NCBI RefSeq assembly: GCF_016461785.1
Contig: NZ_JAEMUH010000010.1
Coordinates: 1 to 64,000, forward strand
DNA from: Marinomonas ostreistagni
GTDB taxonomy: Bacteria > Pseudomonadota > Gammaproteobacteria > Pseudomonadales > Marinomonadaceae
Reading direction: 5' to 3'
Length of the DNA: 64,000 bases
Positions 9,301-16,871 of the stretch are shown one piece after another. The number at the start of each line of letters is the position of its first letter. The first letter of the stretch is position 1. Made by a program: the position numbers and the translations under genes. The notes beneath the pieces were generated by a model. It worked only from the letters and a program-made list of their open reading frames with translations, searched no databases and was not told the origin of the DNA.

Positions 9301-9452
9301 ATGTAAAACAGTATAGGTGCGACCACCCTGAAGTGGACAACTTTGACATGGCCTTGGACGAATTTGCACAACTGACACCTAACAAAGTAAATCATTACCT
9401 TAGTTGGGCTGTTACAAAACATCATAGTCAACAACGTCATGTTGCCAAATAA
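6321..9452 (+). CDS. Phosphorylase-kinase alpha/beta-like protein (GH15-like domain)
   Basis: A 1043-residue protein that looks like a full-length relative of the regulatory alpha/beta subunits of eukaryotic phosphorylase kinase. The N-terminal half is a GH15 glucoamylase-like (alpha/alpha)6 domain with W-V-R-D-N-V-Y-S-I (about 48), D-A-W-G-H-L-Q-I-D-A-T-S-L (about 129), I-W-E-R-G (Glu186, where glucoamylases carry their general acid) and I-N-A-S-S-V-G-M-A-K-A-A-L. The C-terminal part has M-S-L-Y-E-T-L-R-R-V-L and M-T-P-G-E, which I recall in corresponding places in animal alpha subunits. No kinase domain is present. It heads a cluster with glgB (21 bases downstream) and glgX. It may bind or hydrolyse glycogen chains, or regulate the cluster; activity cannot be read from sequence. 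ATG start with AGGGA upstream. Confidence 0.85.
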   Translation: MPLDIPSELDSLYQHIDKVILSRQHPVTGLFPASTSINNHGDYTDAWVRDNVYSIQAVWALYLAYKRASNPNKRTHELEYACIKMMRGLLFAMMRQSHKVEVFKDTLDPKDALHAKYDTKTGLEVVADDAWGHLQIDATSLFLLMLAQMTKSGSTLIYSRDEFNFIQNLIYYISRTYRTPDFGIWERGNKVNNGKAEINASSVGMAKAALEALDGLNLFGDEGPEWAVAHSFADAVARAGSVLESLLPKESRSKEVDGALLSIISYPAFAINDEKLKRRTRQEVLDKLGGNYGCKRFLLDGHQTVLEDHNRIYYEYDELINFEHIESEWPLFFTYLYIDRLFARDWESANYYRYRLESLMVEKDGEQLLPELYYVPEEHILAEKSAPGSQPRVPNDNLPLVWAQSLYLVGRMLDDELITTDDLDPLGLHKKQHIQRNVNISMVVLAKNNKIKQQLMDAGCLCQTIDEIAPIQVISSEQLIELYRNVGASPALGLSGRPSRALSSLASAQPFVVNDQHCLCLSWFQNEDRNYRKTDPALFEQHIRNELSVISDSWYYPANAVFAILIDEALAEMKGASGLFEFIRSLQNRELNEFRVLPQSAKNAFKSGSRRVMSFTMPDGHDLGAQLPVYESPWPISENQDSNIYDYSSWSISQLIQHLQEQPTLNDATEILLQLGRRNALHEQIQPTQGEQISIKNVLDSVYTNALIHRNWYCARQLYSLMLKPTTDMATHAAEITVRQRVLILGKQSDKQIHITTPLHHDEVYKAIEISSESLLGQVVFHELLAITGTLMKIHPEYFAGVRTIRLHNLGLLCAHKFVDEEDDQIDVVQVLASRSPMSLYETLRRVLIEKHKEFTHVVASVRYNHRIDSKDGRAKDIDWFDWRTGQGLITKLPETMLLQLWDSLNQTNRIVFGDPQSNTILDSKRTLSSMTPGEDTFALLIETLTSDISPSWYKCLIFEALYAFIQFCQKHPDGHVIDEINLPVLVSKAALDHVKQYRCDHPEVDNFDMALDEFAQLTPNKVNHYLSWAVTKHHSQQRHVAK

Positions 9453-9473
9453 TTACCTTGGTTGGAGATGTAA

Positions 9474-11642
9474 ATGGATCTTCTGAACGACGTCATCAAC
9501 GCTCGATGTTCCGACCCTTTTAAATGCCTTGGCTTAACACCCAATGAGAAAGGCGTTAAAACACTTACTGTATGGCGACCAGATGCCGTAAAAGTGGAAG
9601 TCATATCTATCACTGACGACACCCTAATTGGGGTTATGCAGAAAACGGAACAAAATGGAGTATTTACACTACAGTGGCCTAAAACAGTTGAAGCGTCACA
9701 TTATCGATTGAAGGTGTACTACAAAGAAGATTGTTTTACCGTGGTCGACCCTTATCAGTTCTCTGACGCTACCTTCAACGACCCGGAGTATCATCGAGCC
9801 ACACTTTATAAGAAAGAAGGTGCGTTAATACGCTCCGCCAAAATCAGCAAAAGTCTGTCTATCAGTGGTACACGTTTTGCGGTCTATGCACCGGCTGCTC
9901 GATCAGTGTCTGTCGTGGGCGACTTTAATAATTGGGATGGCCGTCTGCACCCTATGTCCAGTAATGGTGATGGTGTTTGGCGCTTATTTATCCCCGATGT
10001 TCAAGCTGGCGCACGATACAAATATGAAATAAGAGCCGCCAATGGGGATATATTACCTCATCGTACCGATCCTTTTGCGCAAACAATCGAACAGTTCCCC
10101 TCTTTTGCAAGTGTCGTTAGTCAAGACGATTACGATTGGCAAGATCAAGACTGGACAAGCCGTCCTATCGAGGACGTTTATGAACGTCCTATGTCCATTT
10201 ATGAAGTACATTTAGGCTCGTGGCGCAAACATGTGGACGGCAAGTCATTAACCTACAAAGAACTTACTGAACAGCTCGTTCCCTACATAATTGATATGGG
10301 GTATACCCATGTAGAACTCTTACCTGTCATGGAATTTCCATTTGATGGTTCTTGGGGGTACCAACCCATAGGATTGTTCGCTCCAACATCTAGGTATGGT
10401 TCTGCAGAAGACTTTAAGGGCCTTATTGACGCCTTCCATCAGGCAGGAATAAGCGTCATTATGGATTGGGTGCCTGCTCATTTCCCAACGGATAGCCATG
10501 GCCTTGCTGATTTTGATGGCTCGAAGCAATATGAGTATCCTGATCCTAAAAAAGGTTGGCACACTGAATGGAACTCACTTATCTATGATTTTGGTAAAGA
10601 ACACGTAGTTGACTACCTAATCAGTAATGCCAACTATTGGCTAGAAGAGTTTCACATTGATGGCTTACGCGTCGATGCTGTGGCCTCCATGTTATACCTT
10701 GATTACTCTCGAAAAGATGGTGAGTGGGTACCAAATGTCGATGGTGGTAATCATAACTATGAAGCCATTGAGTTTCTTCGCAAGCTCAATGAAACCATTT
10801 ACCTAAATCATCCACGTTGCTTTACCGTTGCTGAGGAGTCTACAGCCTTTGCCGGGGTATCAAAGCCCACCTACATGAATGGATTGGGGTTTGGTTTTAA
10901 ATGGAACATGGGATGGATGAACGACAGTTTAGATTACATCAGTAAAGATCCTGTCTATCGACAATACCATCAAGGAAATTTGACCTTCTCAATGGTTTAC
11001 GCCTTTGATGAGCAGTTTATTCTTCCTATTTCTCACGATGAAGTGGTACATGGAAAAGGGTCAATGATTGCCAAAATGCCTGGAGATGCCTGGCAGAAAT
11101 TTGCAAACTTAAGAGCCTTTACGAGTTACATGTACTTTCACCCTGGAAAAAAGCTGAACTTCATGGGCAATGAGTTAGCACAAGGGCAGGAATGGAGCCA
11201 TGAGCGCTCATTAGATTGGCACCTACTGGATGTGGACTTTCACCACGGTCAGCAGCAACTGACTAAGGATTTAAATTACCTCTATCGAGATGAAAATACG
11301 CTGCACCTTGATCACTCACCCAGTGGTTTTGAGTGGATTAGCTTAGACGATAACGTTAACTCAACATTAGTGTTCGTTAGACGAGCAAAAGAATCTTCTG
11401 AGCATCTAATTATTCTTGTTAATTTTACACCTACACCACATGCTCACTATCGAATTGGTACACCACAACCAGGTCGTTATGAAGTGGTATTTAATTCAGA
11501 TGAGGCTCAATATACTGGCAGTGGCTACCCTATTCAAAGCTCTTTTATGACCGCCTCAGAAAGCAGTCATGGTCGTGAACAAAGCATTGATGTACAGCTA
11601 CCTCCGTTGAGTGTTGTCGCGCTTAAATGGTATGAAGAATAA
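9474..11642 (+). CDS. glgB: 1,4-alpha-glucan branching enzyme
   Basis: A 722-residue GH13 branching enzyme that forms alpha-1,6 branches in glycogen by cutting and transferring alpha-1,4 chains. It has an N-terminal CBM48-type domain (V-Y-A-P-A-A-R-S-V-S-V-V-G-D-F-N-N-W-D), the catalytic barrel, and a C-terminal beta domain. Catalytic residues are visible: nucleophile Asp401 in G-L-R-V-D-A-V, acid/base Glu454 in V-A-E-E-S, and Asp522 in S-H-D-E-V, a constant four-residue offset from the E. coli numbers I recall (405, 458, 526). The length matches the family (about 730). ATG start with GGAG upstream. It lies between the phosphorylase-kinase-like gene and glgX, with short gaps that suggest one transcript. 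No glgA, glgC or glgP is nearby. Confidence 0.97.
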   Translation: MDLLNDVINARCSDPFKCLGLTPNEKGVKTLTVWRPDAVKVEVISITDDTLIGVMQKTEQNGVFTLQWPKTVEASHYRLKVYYKEDCFTVVDPYQFSDATFNDPEYHRATLYKKEGALIRSAKISKSLSISGTRFAVYAPAARSVSVVGDFNNWDGRLHPMSSNGDGVWRLFIPDVQAGARYKYEIRAANGDILPHRTDPFAQTIEQFPSFASVVSQDDYDWQDQDWTSRPIEDVYERPMSIYEVHLGSWRKHVDGKSLTYKELTEQLVPYIIDMGYTHVELLPVMEFPFDGSWGYQPIGLFAPTSRYGSAEDFKGLIDAFHQAGISVIMDWVPAHFPTDSHGLADFDGSKQYEYPDPKKGWHTEWNSLIYDFGKEHVVDYLISNANYWLEEFHIDGLRVDAVASMLYLDYSRKDGEWVPNVDGGNHNYEAIEFLRKLNETIYLNHPRCFTVAEESTAFAGVSKPTYMNGLGFGFKWNMGWMNDSLDYISKDPVYRQYHQGNLTFSMVYAFDEQFILPISHDEVVHGKGSMIAKMPGDAWQKFANLRAFTSYMYFHPGKKLNFMGNELAQGQEWSHERSLDWHLLDVDFHHGQQQLTKDLNYLYRDENTLHLDHSPSGFEWISLDDNVNSTLVFVRRAKESSEHLIILVNFTPTPHAHYRIGTPQPGRYEVVFNSDEAQYTGSGYPIQSSFMTASESSHGREQSIDVQLPPLSVVALKWYEE

Positions 11643-11665
11643 ACTCAATTCCCAAAGGGGTTAAT

Positions 11666-13696
11666 ATGGCTAATCATCGGATGACTCATAGTGGAGAACC
11701 GCTGCCTTTAGGTGCAACTTTGACACAAAGCGGCGTCAATTTTGCGGTTTATTCTGAGCATTCTACGCAGCTATATTTGTGCTTGTATGACCATGAAGGA
11801 AATGAAACAGACAGGCTCCCCTTTAGTCATAAACATCGTGGTATATGGCATATGGAAGTCGAAGGTTTAGCTATTGGTCAGCATTATGGACTAAGAGCTG
11901 AAGGTCCTTTCTCACAAAAGGATATGCACTTCTTTAATATTAACAAGCTACTCCTTGACCCATATGCTAAGCAATTGAGTGAGCGATTAGTCTTCCATGA
12001 AGAGCAGAAAACTATACAAGCAGACGGTAATTTAGATATAAGAGATTCTGGCAACCTTGTGCCAAAATCCATCGTTACGCACTTAGAGCCCATAGCGCAC
12101 CCTAAGCCCAATAAACCAAAAGGTTTTCAACGAAGTTTATATGAACTTCATATAAAAGGGTTCACCAAAAAGCTCGATATCGAAGAGGCACTACAAGGAA
12201 CTTATTTAGGCGCATGCTGCGATACCGCTATCGAGCACCTGAAGCGTTTAGGCATTACCACAATACAATTGATGCCTTGTTTTGCGTTTGTCGATGAGGT
12301 CCATCTTCAAGAGAAGGGCTTAACGAACTATTGGGGCTATAACCCTATCAACTTTTTCACCCCAGATTTTCGCTACGCAATAGATGACCCTATACGCGAG
12401 TTTCAAGAAATGGTCGTCAGATTCCATAAAGCGGGCTTCGAGGTCATTATTGATGTTGTGTATAACCATACAGCAGAGAGTGAGCTTCATCACGGTACAA
12501 CCTGCTATCGGGGATTAGACAATGCCTCTTACTATCGCCATCACGAGGGGGAGTATTTAAATTATACTGGTTGCGGCAATTGTATTGATACCAATCACCC
12601 TGCAAGTGTTCGTTTAATATGCGATAGCATGCGTCACTGGGTAGAAATCTTTGGAATCGACGGGTTTCGCTTTGATTTAGGTGTCGACTTAGGTCGAGAA
12701 CAGCATGATTTTTCGCCGACAGCACCTCTTTTACAAGCCATTTTACAAGATCCAATTTTAAGCCAAACGACACTGGTTATGGAGCCTTGGGACATTGGAC
12801 CAAATGGTTATCAGGTCGGTCATTTTCCAAGAGGCTTTATTGAGTGTAATGATAAGTATAGAGATACCATCCGTCGCTTCTGGCGTGGTGATACTCACGT
12901 AGTACCAGACTTCGCAACGCGCTTAATGGGCTCAAGAGATGTCTTTCACAAAGGCTATAAATGCGCCTTACACTCAGTAAACTACATCACCTATCACGAT
13001 GGTTATACATTAAAAGACTTAGTCTCCTATCATCGACGCCATAACCTCGCAAACTTAGAAGACAACCGAGATGGTCATAGCGACAACATCAGCCAAAATT
13101 TTGGTGTAGAAGGTGAAACAGATGATATGCGCATACAACAGGCGCGAATCAATCAGCAAAAGTGTTTTCTAGCAACCTTACTGTTCAGTCAAGGGACACC
13201 TCATCTATTAAGTGGCGATGAACTGTCTCATTCTCAGAAAGGTAATAATAATGCTTACTGCCAAGATAATGAGATAACATGGATTGATTGGCAAAATACG
13301 GAGAGTGAACTCTCTCTAATTGACACGATACAAGCTCTATTGGCACTGAGAAGTAAGTTCCCAATTTTAGCGGAAGCTTTTCTGCCTGATGACCCGCTTT
13401 ATCAACATACAAAGACTGATGAAGTGCTATGGTTTAACGAGCTTGGACAGCCAATGTCAATGGAGGACTGGAATGATCCTGAACGAGACTACATTTCTTT
13501 GCAGCTGTTGGAGTCTTCAAGTTCAAGCAAACTCTTGCTGATTTTTTATCGAGAAGATCAGCCTTTATCTGTTTCTCTACCGCATGGTGCTAATTTTAAA
13601 AGCGTGCTATTTTCGACAGATGCGCAAGTACAGATAAAACAAAGTAAGTTGGAACTTTTTAAGCGTTCAGTCCTTCTCATTGAACTTGATTCTTGA
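11666..13696 (+). CDS. glgX: Glycogen debranching enzyme
   Basis: A 676-residue GH13 debranching enzyme that hydrolyses alpha-1,6 branches, normally the short outer chains left after phosphorylase. An N-terminal CBM48-like domain starts at G-A-T-L-T-Q-S-G-V-N-F-A-V-Y. The catalytic motifs are D-V-V-Y-N-H, G-F-R-F-D-L-G with nucleophile Asp337, V-M-E-P-W-D with Glu373, and Y-H-D-G with Asp445. The spread W-G-Y-N-P-I-N-F-F and the N-R-D-G-H-S-D-N motif are typical of GlgX/isoamylase. The length is slightly above E. coli GlgX (657). It begins 23 bases after glgB with AAAGGGG as ribosome binding site. With glgB and the GH15-like protein it covers branch making and removal but not elongation. Confidence 0.95.
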   Translation: MANHRMTHSGEPLPLGATLTQSGVNFAVYSEHSTQLYLCLYDHEGNETDRLPFSHKHRGIWHMEVEGLAIGQHYGLRAEGPFSQKDMHFFNINKLLLDPYAKQLSERLVFHEEQKTIQADGNLDIRDSGNLVPKSIVTHLEPIAHPKPNKPKGFQRSLYELHIKGFTKKLDIEEALQGTYLGACCDTAIEHLKRLGITTIQLMPCFAFVDEVHLQEKGLTNYWGYNPINFFTPDFRYAIDDPIREFQEMVVRFHKAGFEVIIDVVYNHTAESELHHGTTCYRGLDNASYYRHHEGEYLNYTGCGNCIDTNHPASVRLICDSMRHWVEIFGIDGFRFDLGVDLGREQHDFSPTAPLLQAILQDPILSQTTLVMEPWDIGPNGYQVGHFPRGFIECNDKYRDTIRRFWRGDTHVVPDFATRLMGSRDVFHKGYKCALHSVNYITYHDGYTLKDLVSYHRRHNLANLEDNRDGHSDNISQNFGVEGETDDMRIQQARINQQKCFLATLLFSQGTPHLLSGDELSHSQKGNNNAYCQDNEITWIDWQNTESELSLIDTIQALLALRSKFPILAEAFLPDDPLYQHTKTDEVLWFNELGQPMSMEDWNDPERDYISLQLLESSSSSKLLLIFYREDQPLSVSLPHGANFKSVLFSTDAQVQIKQSKLELFKRSVLLIELDS

Positions 13697-13750
13697 TGTT
13701 CAAATAAAAAATATAAACGAAGGGCTTTATGCATTGTTGGAGAGTAGTAA

Positions 13751-15022
13751 GTGGCTGAAGTAAGCACAGTTGATTTTAAAAATATTGAAGGCAAGAAAAC
13801 TGACAGCCGTGGGTCCGTCGCCAATAAACGAGTGCTTATCGTTGAGGATATTGGTGAAATGCGTTTGATGCTCAAATCATTAATGAGCAGCCTGGGCTAC
13901 TCTAAAATTGACATTGAACCTTCTGGACAGGCAGCACTAAAAAGAATTTTAGATGGACGCTACGACATTGTTCTTTCAGACTTCAACTTAGGGGGCAGCG
14001 TTGACGGTCAGCAGCTGCTTGAAGTCACTCGAAAAACTTATGCTCTTGATCACTCTACTATCTTTATGATGATTACTGCTGACACAGCATATGAGGCAGT
14101 CGTGAGTGTTCTTGAATATCAACCTGACAGCTATTTAGTCAAGCCGTTTCCTCCCGAAGCATTTATGCGCCGTCTGGGCAAAGTTATTCAGCAGAAAAAA
14201 GCATTTCATAACTTAAACCAATCTCGCTTAAACAAGGATTGGGGGCAAGTTATCGAAGAGGCCAAATACATTATGTCAAAGCATGCGCCCTATGCCAGCC
14301 TTTGCTTAAAATCCATCGGCGAAGCTTTATTTGCGCAAGGCGAATACAAACAAGCAAAAACCCACTACATGCTGATCACCCAAAAGCACAAAAATTTAGC
14401 GTGGGCATATTTTGGTATTGCACAATGCGAGATGGCACTGGAATCCTACGCAGGAGCCGCGAAGAACTTAGAAACAACCATCAGTTTAAGTAGACACTTT
14501 TTGTCTGCCTACGACTTGCTTGCGGACGTTTACGAAAAAATGGACAACCTTGAAGAAGCACAAAACGTATTGCGCTCAGTTTTAGAAGTGTCGCCAAGGT
14601 CACCAGAGCGCAGCAAGCGTATGGGAGATATCAGTGCAAAACTTAAGGACTGGGTGGCAGCAGAACAGGCCTACGGTAGAGTCATTCGCTTAAGTCGAGA
14701 TACTATCAATGAAAACGTAGATATGTACTATGATCACCTCCAAGCAATCACAAATCTGATTTCATCTGCTGGTGACAGTAATAAAACACTCAACGAGAAG
14801 TTCAAACGCTCATTAACTCGATTACGTATTATTGGTAAAGCAAGCCCAGTTGCGGTCACTAATTCATTTCGTATCGAAGTTCAGCAATACGTCACTCGAA
14901 ACCATATAGGGGAAGCCGTCAAAACATGGCAGAATTGGCACCGCCTGATTACTCAAGGAAAAGCGTCACCATTAAGTGAAGCACAAGAATATACCTTGAA
15001 AAAACGTCTAGGCCTCATTTAG
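13751..15022 (+). CDS. Response regulator with TPR repeats
   Basis: A 423-residue cytoplasmic protein. Residues about 27-145 form a receiver domain: R-V-L-I-V-E-D at the first strand, phospho-acceptor Asp77 in L-S-D-F, and Lys131 in V-K-P-F. The rest (about 160-420) is helical with TPR-like units, for example A-W-A-Y-F-G-I-A-Q-C and A-Y-D-L-L-A-D-V-Y-E-K. Such receiver-TPR proteins have no DNA-binding output domain and probably signal through protein contacts. The start is GTG, with the preceding GGAG as ribosome binding site. It follows glgX by 54 bases in the same direction, so it could share the transcript. Its partner kinase is not evident nearby. Confidence 0.88.
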   Translation: MAEVSTVDFKNIEGKKTDSRGSVANKRVLIVEDIGEMRLMLKSLMSSLGYSKIDIEPSGQAALKRILDGRYDIVLSDFNLGGSVDGQQLLEVTRKTYALDHSTIFMMITADTAYEAVVSVLEYQPDSYLVKPFPPEAFMRRLGKVIQQKKAFHNLNQSRLNKDWGQVIEEAKYIMSKHAPYASLCLKSIGEALFAQGEYKQAKTHYMLITQKHKNLAWAYFGIAQCEMALESYAGAAKNLETTISLSRHFLSAYDLLADVYEKMDNLEEAQNVLRSVLEVSPRSPERSKRMGDISAKLKDWVAAEQAYGRVIRLSRDTINENVDMYYDHLQAITNLISSAGDSNKTLNEKFKRSLTRLRIIGKASPVAVTNSFRIEVQQYVTRNHIGEAVKTWQNWHRLITQGKASPLSEAQEYTLKKRLGLI

Positions 15023-15041
15023 CCCCTAAGAGACTGTAAAT

Positions 15042-16013
15042 TTGAATTCCCTAGAACACCCATATAACTCTCTCTCTCCTGATACGGTAATGGACGCTGT
15101 CGAAGCCAGAGGCTTCTTATGTGATTACCGTTTATACCCTTTAAATAGCTATGAAAATCGAGTGTACCAAGTTGGCATAGAAGACGAGGCACCTTTAATT
15201 GCAAAGTTTTATCGCCCTAATCGTTGGAATATCGAACAAATTCAAGCCGAACATAATGCCTTAAGGGCATTACGTGCTTCAGGTGTAGCGGTATCAGCAC
15301 CGATCGAGATTGAAGGTAAAACACTGTTTCAACACAATGAATTTTTTTATGCTATATCCTATAAATTGATGGGGGAATCACCTGAAGCGGGCAACCTCGA
15401 TCACCTTTATCAAATAGGGGAATTGATCGGTGAAATTCATCATACCTCGAAAGATTGGTCAATCTCTGAGCGACCATATACACCGATCATCTCTCGTATA
15501 AAAAAAGCAAGTCAGTACATTCTCAGCACATCATTTTTACCTAAAGCTTTGCACAATGAATATGTCAAAACTATTGATGACTTAATTCTAAAAGCGACAC
15601 AAACAATCAATGATCACAAGCAATCGAACGTGCGATTTATACATGGCGATTTTCATCGCAGCAATATCATCTTAAATGATGGCGTCATGACCGCATTAGA
15701 CTTCGATGACTGTCGTATGGGGTATGCTGTTCAAGACTTATGGATGCACTTAACAGACCCAGATGAAAAACATGCGCAGTTAAGTGAACTGATTGAGGGA
15801 TATGAAAATTTTTGTAGCTTTGACACAAGAGAATTAAGCTTAATTGATCCACTAATTGCTGAGAGAAATATTCTTTACACTGCATGGATAGCAGAGCGTT
15901 GGCATGACCCCGCTTTCCCAAAGCTATTTCCACATTTTACAGCACAGCAATATTGGGAACAGCATCTTAATGATTTACAACAAATACGAAATTCTTGGGG
16001 AAACTGGCATTAA
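15042..16013 (+). CDS. srkA: Stress response serine/threonine kinase SrkA (YihE/RdoA)
   Basis: A 323-residue member of the YihE/SrkA family, which has the aminoglycoside-phosphotransferase/choline-kinase fold. Visible motifs are N-R-V-Y-Q-V-G and I-A-K-F-Y-R-P near the nucleotide-binding lobe, catalytic H-G-D-F-H-R-S-N (Asp203) and the metal-binding D-F-D (220-222). E. coli SrkA is a Ser/Thr kinase that protects against stress-induced death in the Cpx regulon. The start is TTG, which fits the family N-terminus; the weak AAGAGA lies upstream. It begins 19 bases after the receiver-TPR gene. In this window there is no dsbA behind it, which is the common E. coli arrangement. Confidence 0.93.
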   Translation: MNSLEHPYNSLSPDTVMDAVEARGFLCDYRLYPLNSYENRVYQVGIEDEAPLIAKFYRPNRWNIEQIQAEHNALRALRASGVAVSAPIEIEGKTLFQHNEFFYAISYKLMGESPEAGNLDHLYQIGELIGEIHHTSKDWSISERPYTPIISRIKKASQYILSTSFLPKALHNEYVKTIDDLILKATQTINDHKQSNVRFIHGDFHRSNIILNDGVMTALDFDDCRMGYAVQDLWMHLTDPDEKHAQLSELIEGYENFCSFDTRELSLIDPLIAERNILYTAWIAERWHDPAFPKLFPHFTAQQYWEQHLNDLQQIRNSWGNWH

Positions 16014-16018
16014 CCTTG

Positions 16019-16372
16019 TTATTTCTGACTCTTAATCTCTATCAAATTACGATCTAGGTCATGCATTAAAAACAGCACGTAACTGCCCTTATCTACTGGT
16101 GGTTCTAGGAGTTCAACTTGAAGAGTCTCAAAATGCTCAGTCAATTTTTCTGGCGATAATTCACTGAACAATGAGAAATGTGACGCGCCTTCTAATGCAT
16201 GATGGCGCAGCTCCTCACCAATCGTTTGGAGCCAGATGGTTTGATCGCAAAAACGTACACCATTCATACCTTCTTCTGAAGTGAGCTCCATGCCAAACAC
16301 AGTTTTGTAAAACGCTTGTGATCGAACAACATCTGCGACAGTTAAAACAATGCTATCAAATCGTTTTATCAT
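16019..16372 (-). CDS. VOC-family (glyoxalase-like) protein
   Basis: A 117-residue protein of the vicinal oxygen chelate superfamily. It begins with F-D-S-I-V-L-T-V-A-D-V, continues with F-Y-K-T-V-F-G-M-E-L and ends with D-L-D-R-N-L-I-E-I, the beta-alpha-beta-beta-beta pattern of glyoxalase-like domains with one full set of two modules. VOC proteins include lyases, dioxygenases and resistance proteins, and the substrate cannot be deduced here. The typical first metal His (H in L-D-H-x-V) is replaced by Ser (F-D-S-I), so the metal site may differ. A good GGAG precedes the ATG. It is convergent with srkA, with only 5 bases between the stops. Confidence 0.85.
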   Translation of the reverse strand: MIKRFDSIVLTVADVVRSQAFYKTVFGMELTSEEGMNGVRFCDQTIWLQTIGEELRHHALEGASHFSLFSELSPEKLTEHFETLQVELLEPPVDKGSYVLFLMHDLDRNLIEIKSQK

Positions 16373-16399
16373 TGCTCACTCCTTTAACCTTAAGTCTCC

Positions 16400-16690
16400 T
16401 CAGTTAAACAACTCAGGAAATACCTCTGATAACGTTACCTGACCCGATACAATGCGATCTTTCATTATACGTGGCAAGCGCTTTATTCGGTATTCCACTT
16501 TTAACGCCAGCTTTTTACTCATGCCTGCTTGCTGCCATACCAGCGCTAACGGTTGTTTACCTCGCAAGTAGCGAGCACACTTTGCTCCACCACTTTCATG
16601 TTCAGCGAAACGCCTAGAGACATCTGTACTGACACCGGTATACAAAGTTTCACACCGCGTTTCGATCATATAAACCGACCATAACGCCAT
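16400..16690 (-). CDS. GIY-YIG domain protein (YhbQ family)
   Basis: A 96-residue GIY-YIG endonuclease-fold protein. The family motif is seen as S-V-Y-M-I and L-Y-T-G-V-S-T-D-V-S-R-R-F-A-E-H, followed by A-K-Y/R-L-R-G and the basic L-K-V-E-Y-R-I-K-R-L. These small stand-alone proteins (YhbQ/UPF0213) have the catalytic Tyr, Arg and a terminal Glu region of the nuclease fold, and their biological role is not settled. I chose the ATG at 16690, giving M-A-L-W-S-V-Y; a TTG at 16708 would add six residues, and GAGGA lies between them, so the ATG is the more likely start. It lies 27 bases upstream of the VOC gene on the same strand. Confidence 0.85.
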   Translation of the reverse strand: MALWSVYMIETRCETLYTGVSTDVSRRFAEHESGGAKCARYLRGKQPLALVWQQAGMSKKLALKVEYRIKRLPRIMKDRIVSGQVTLSEVFPELFN

Positions 16691-16871
16691 TTTGGAAAAT
16701 ATCCTCAAATGATTTATTTAAAACACATAACTTGCAACAAAAACCACTATAGTAGTAGGTTCAGAAGACAACCCACTCGACTATGTAAATCTATGCAAAG
16801 AGCATAGTTATTGTGTGTGTTTCCATTAAAATTTCCAATGATTTTATCGACTTATTTTCGGATGATCTACG

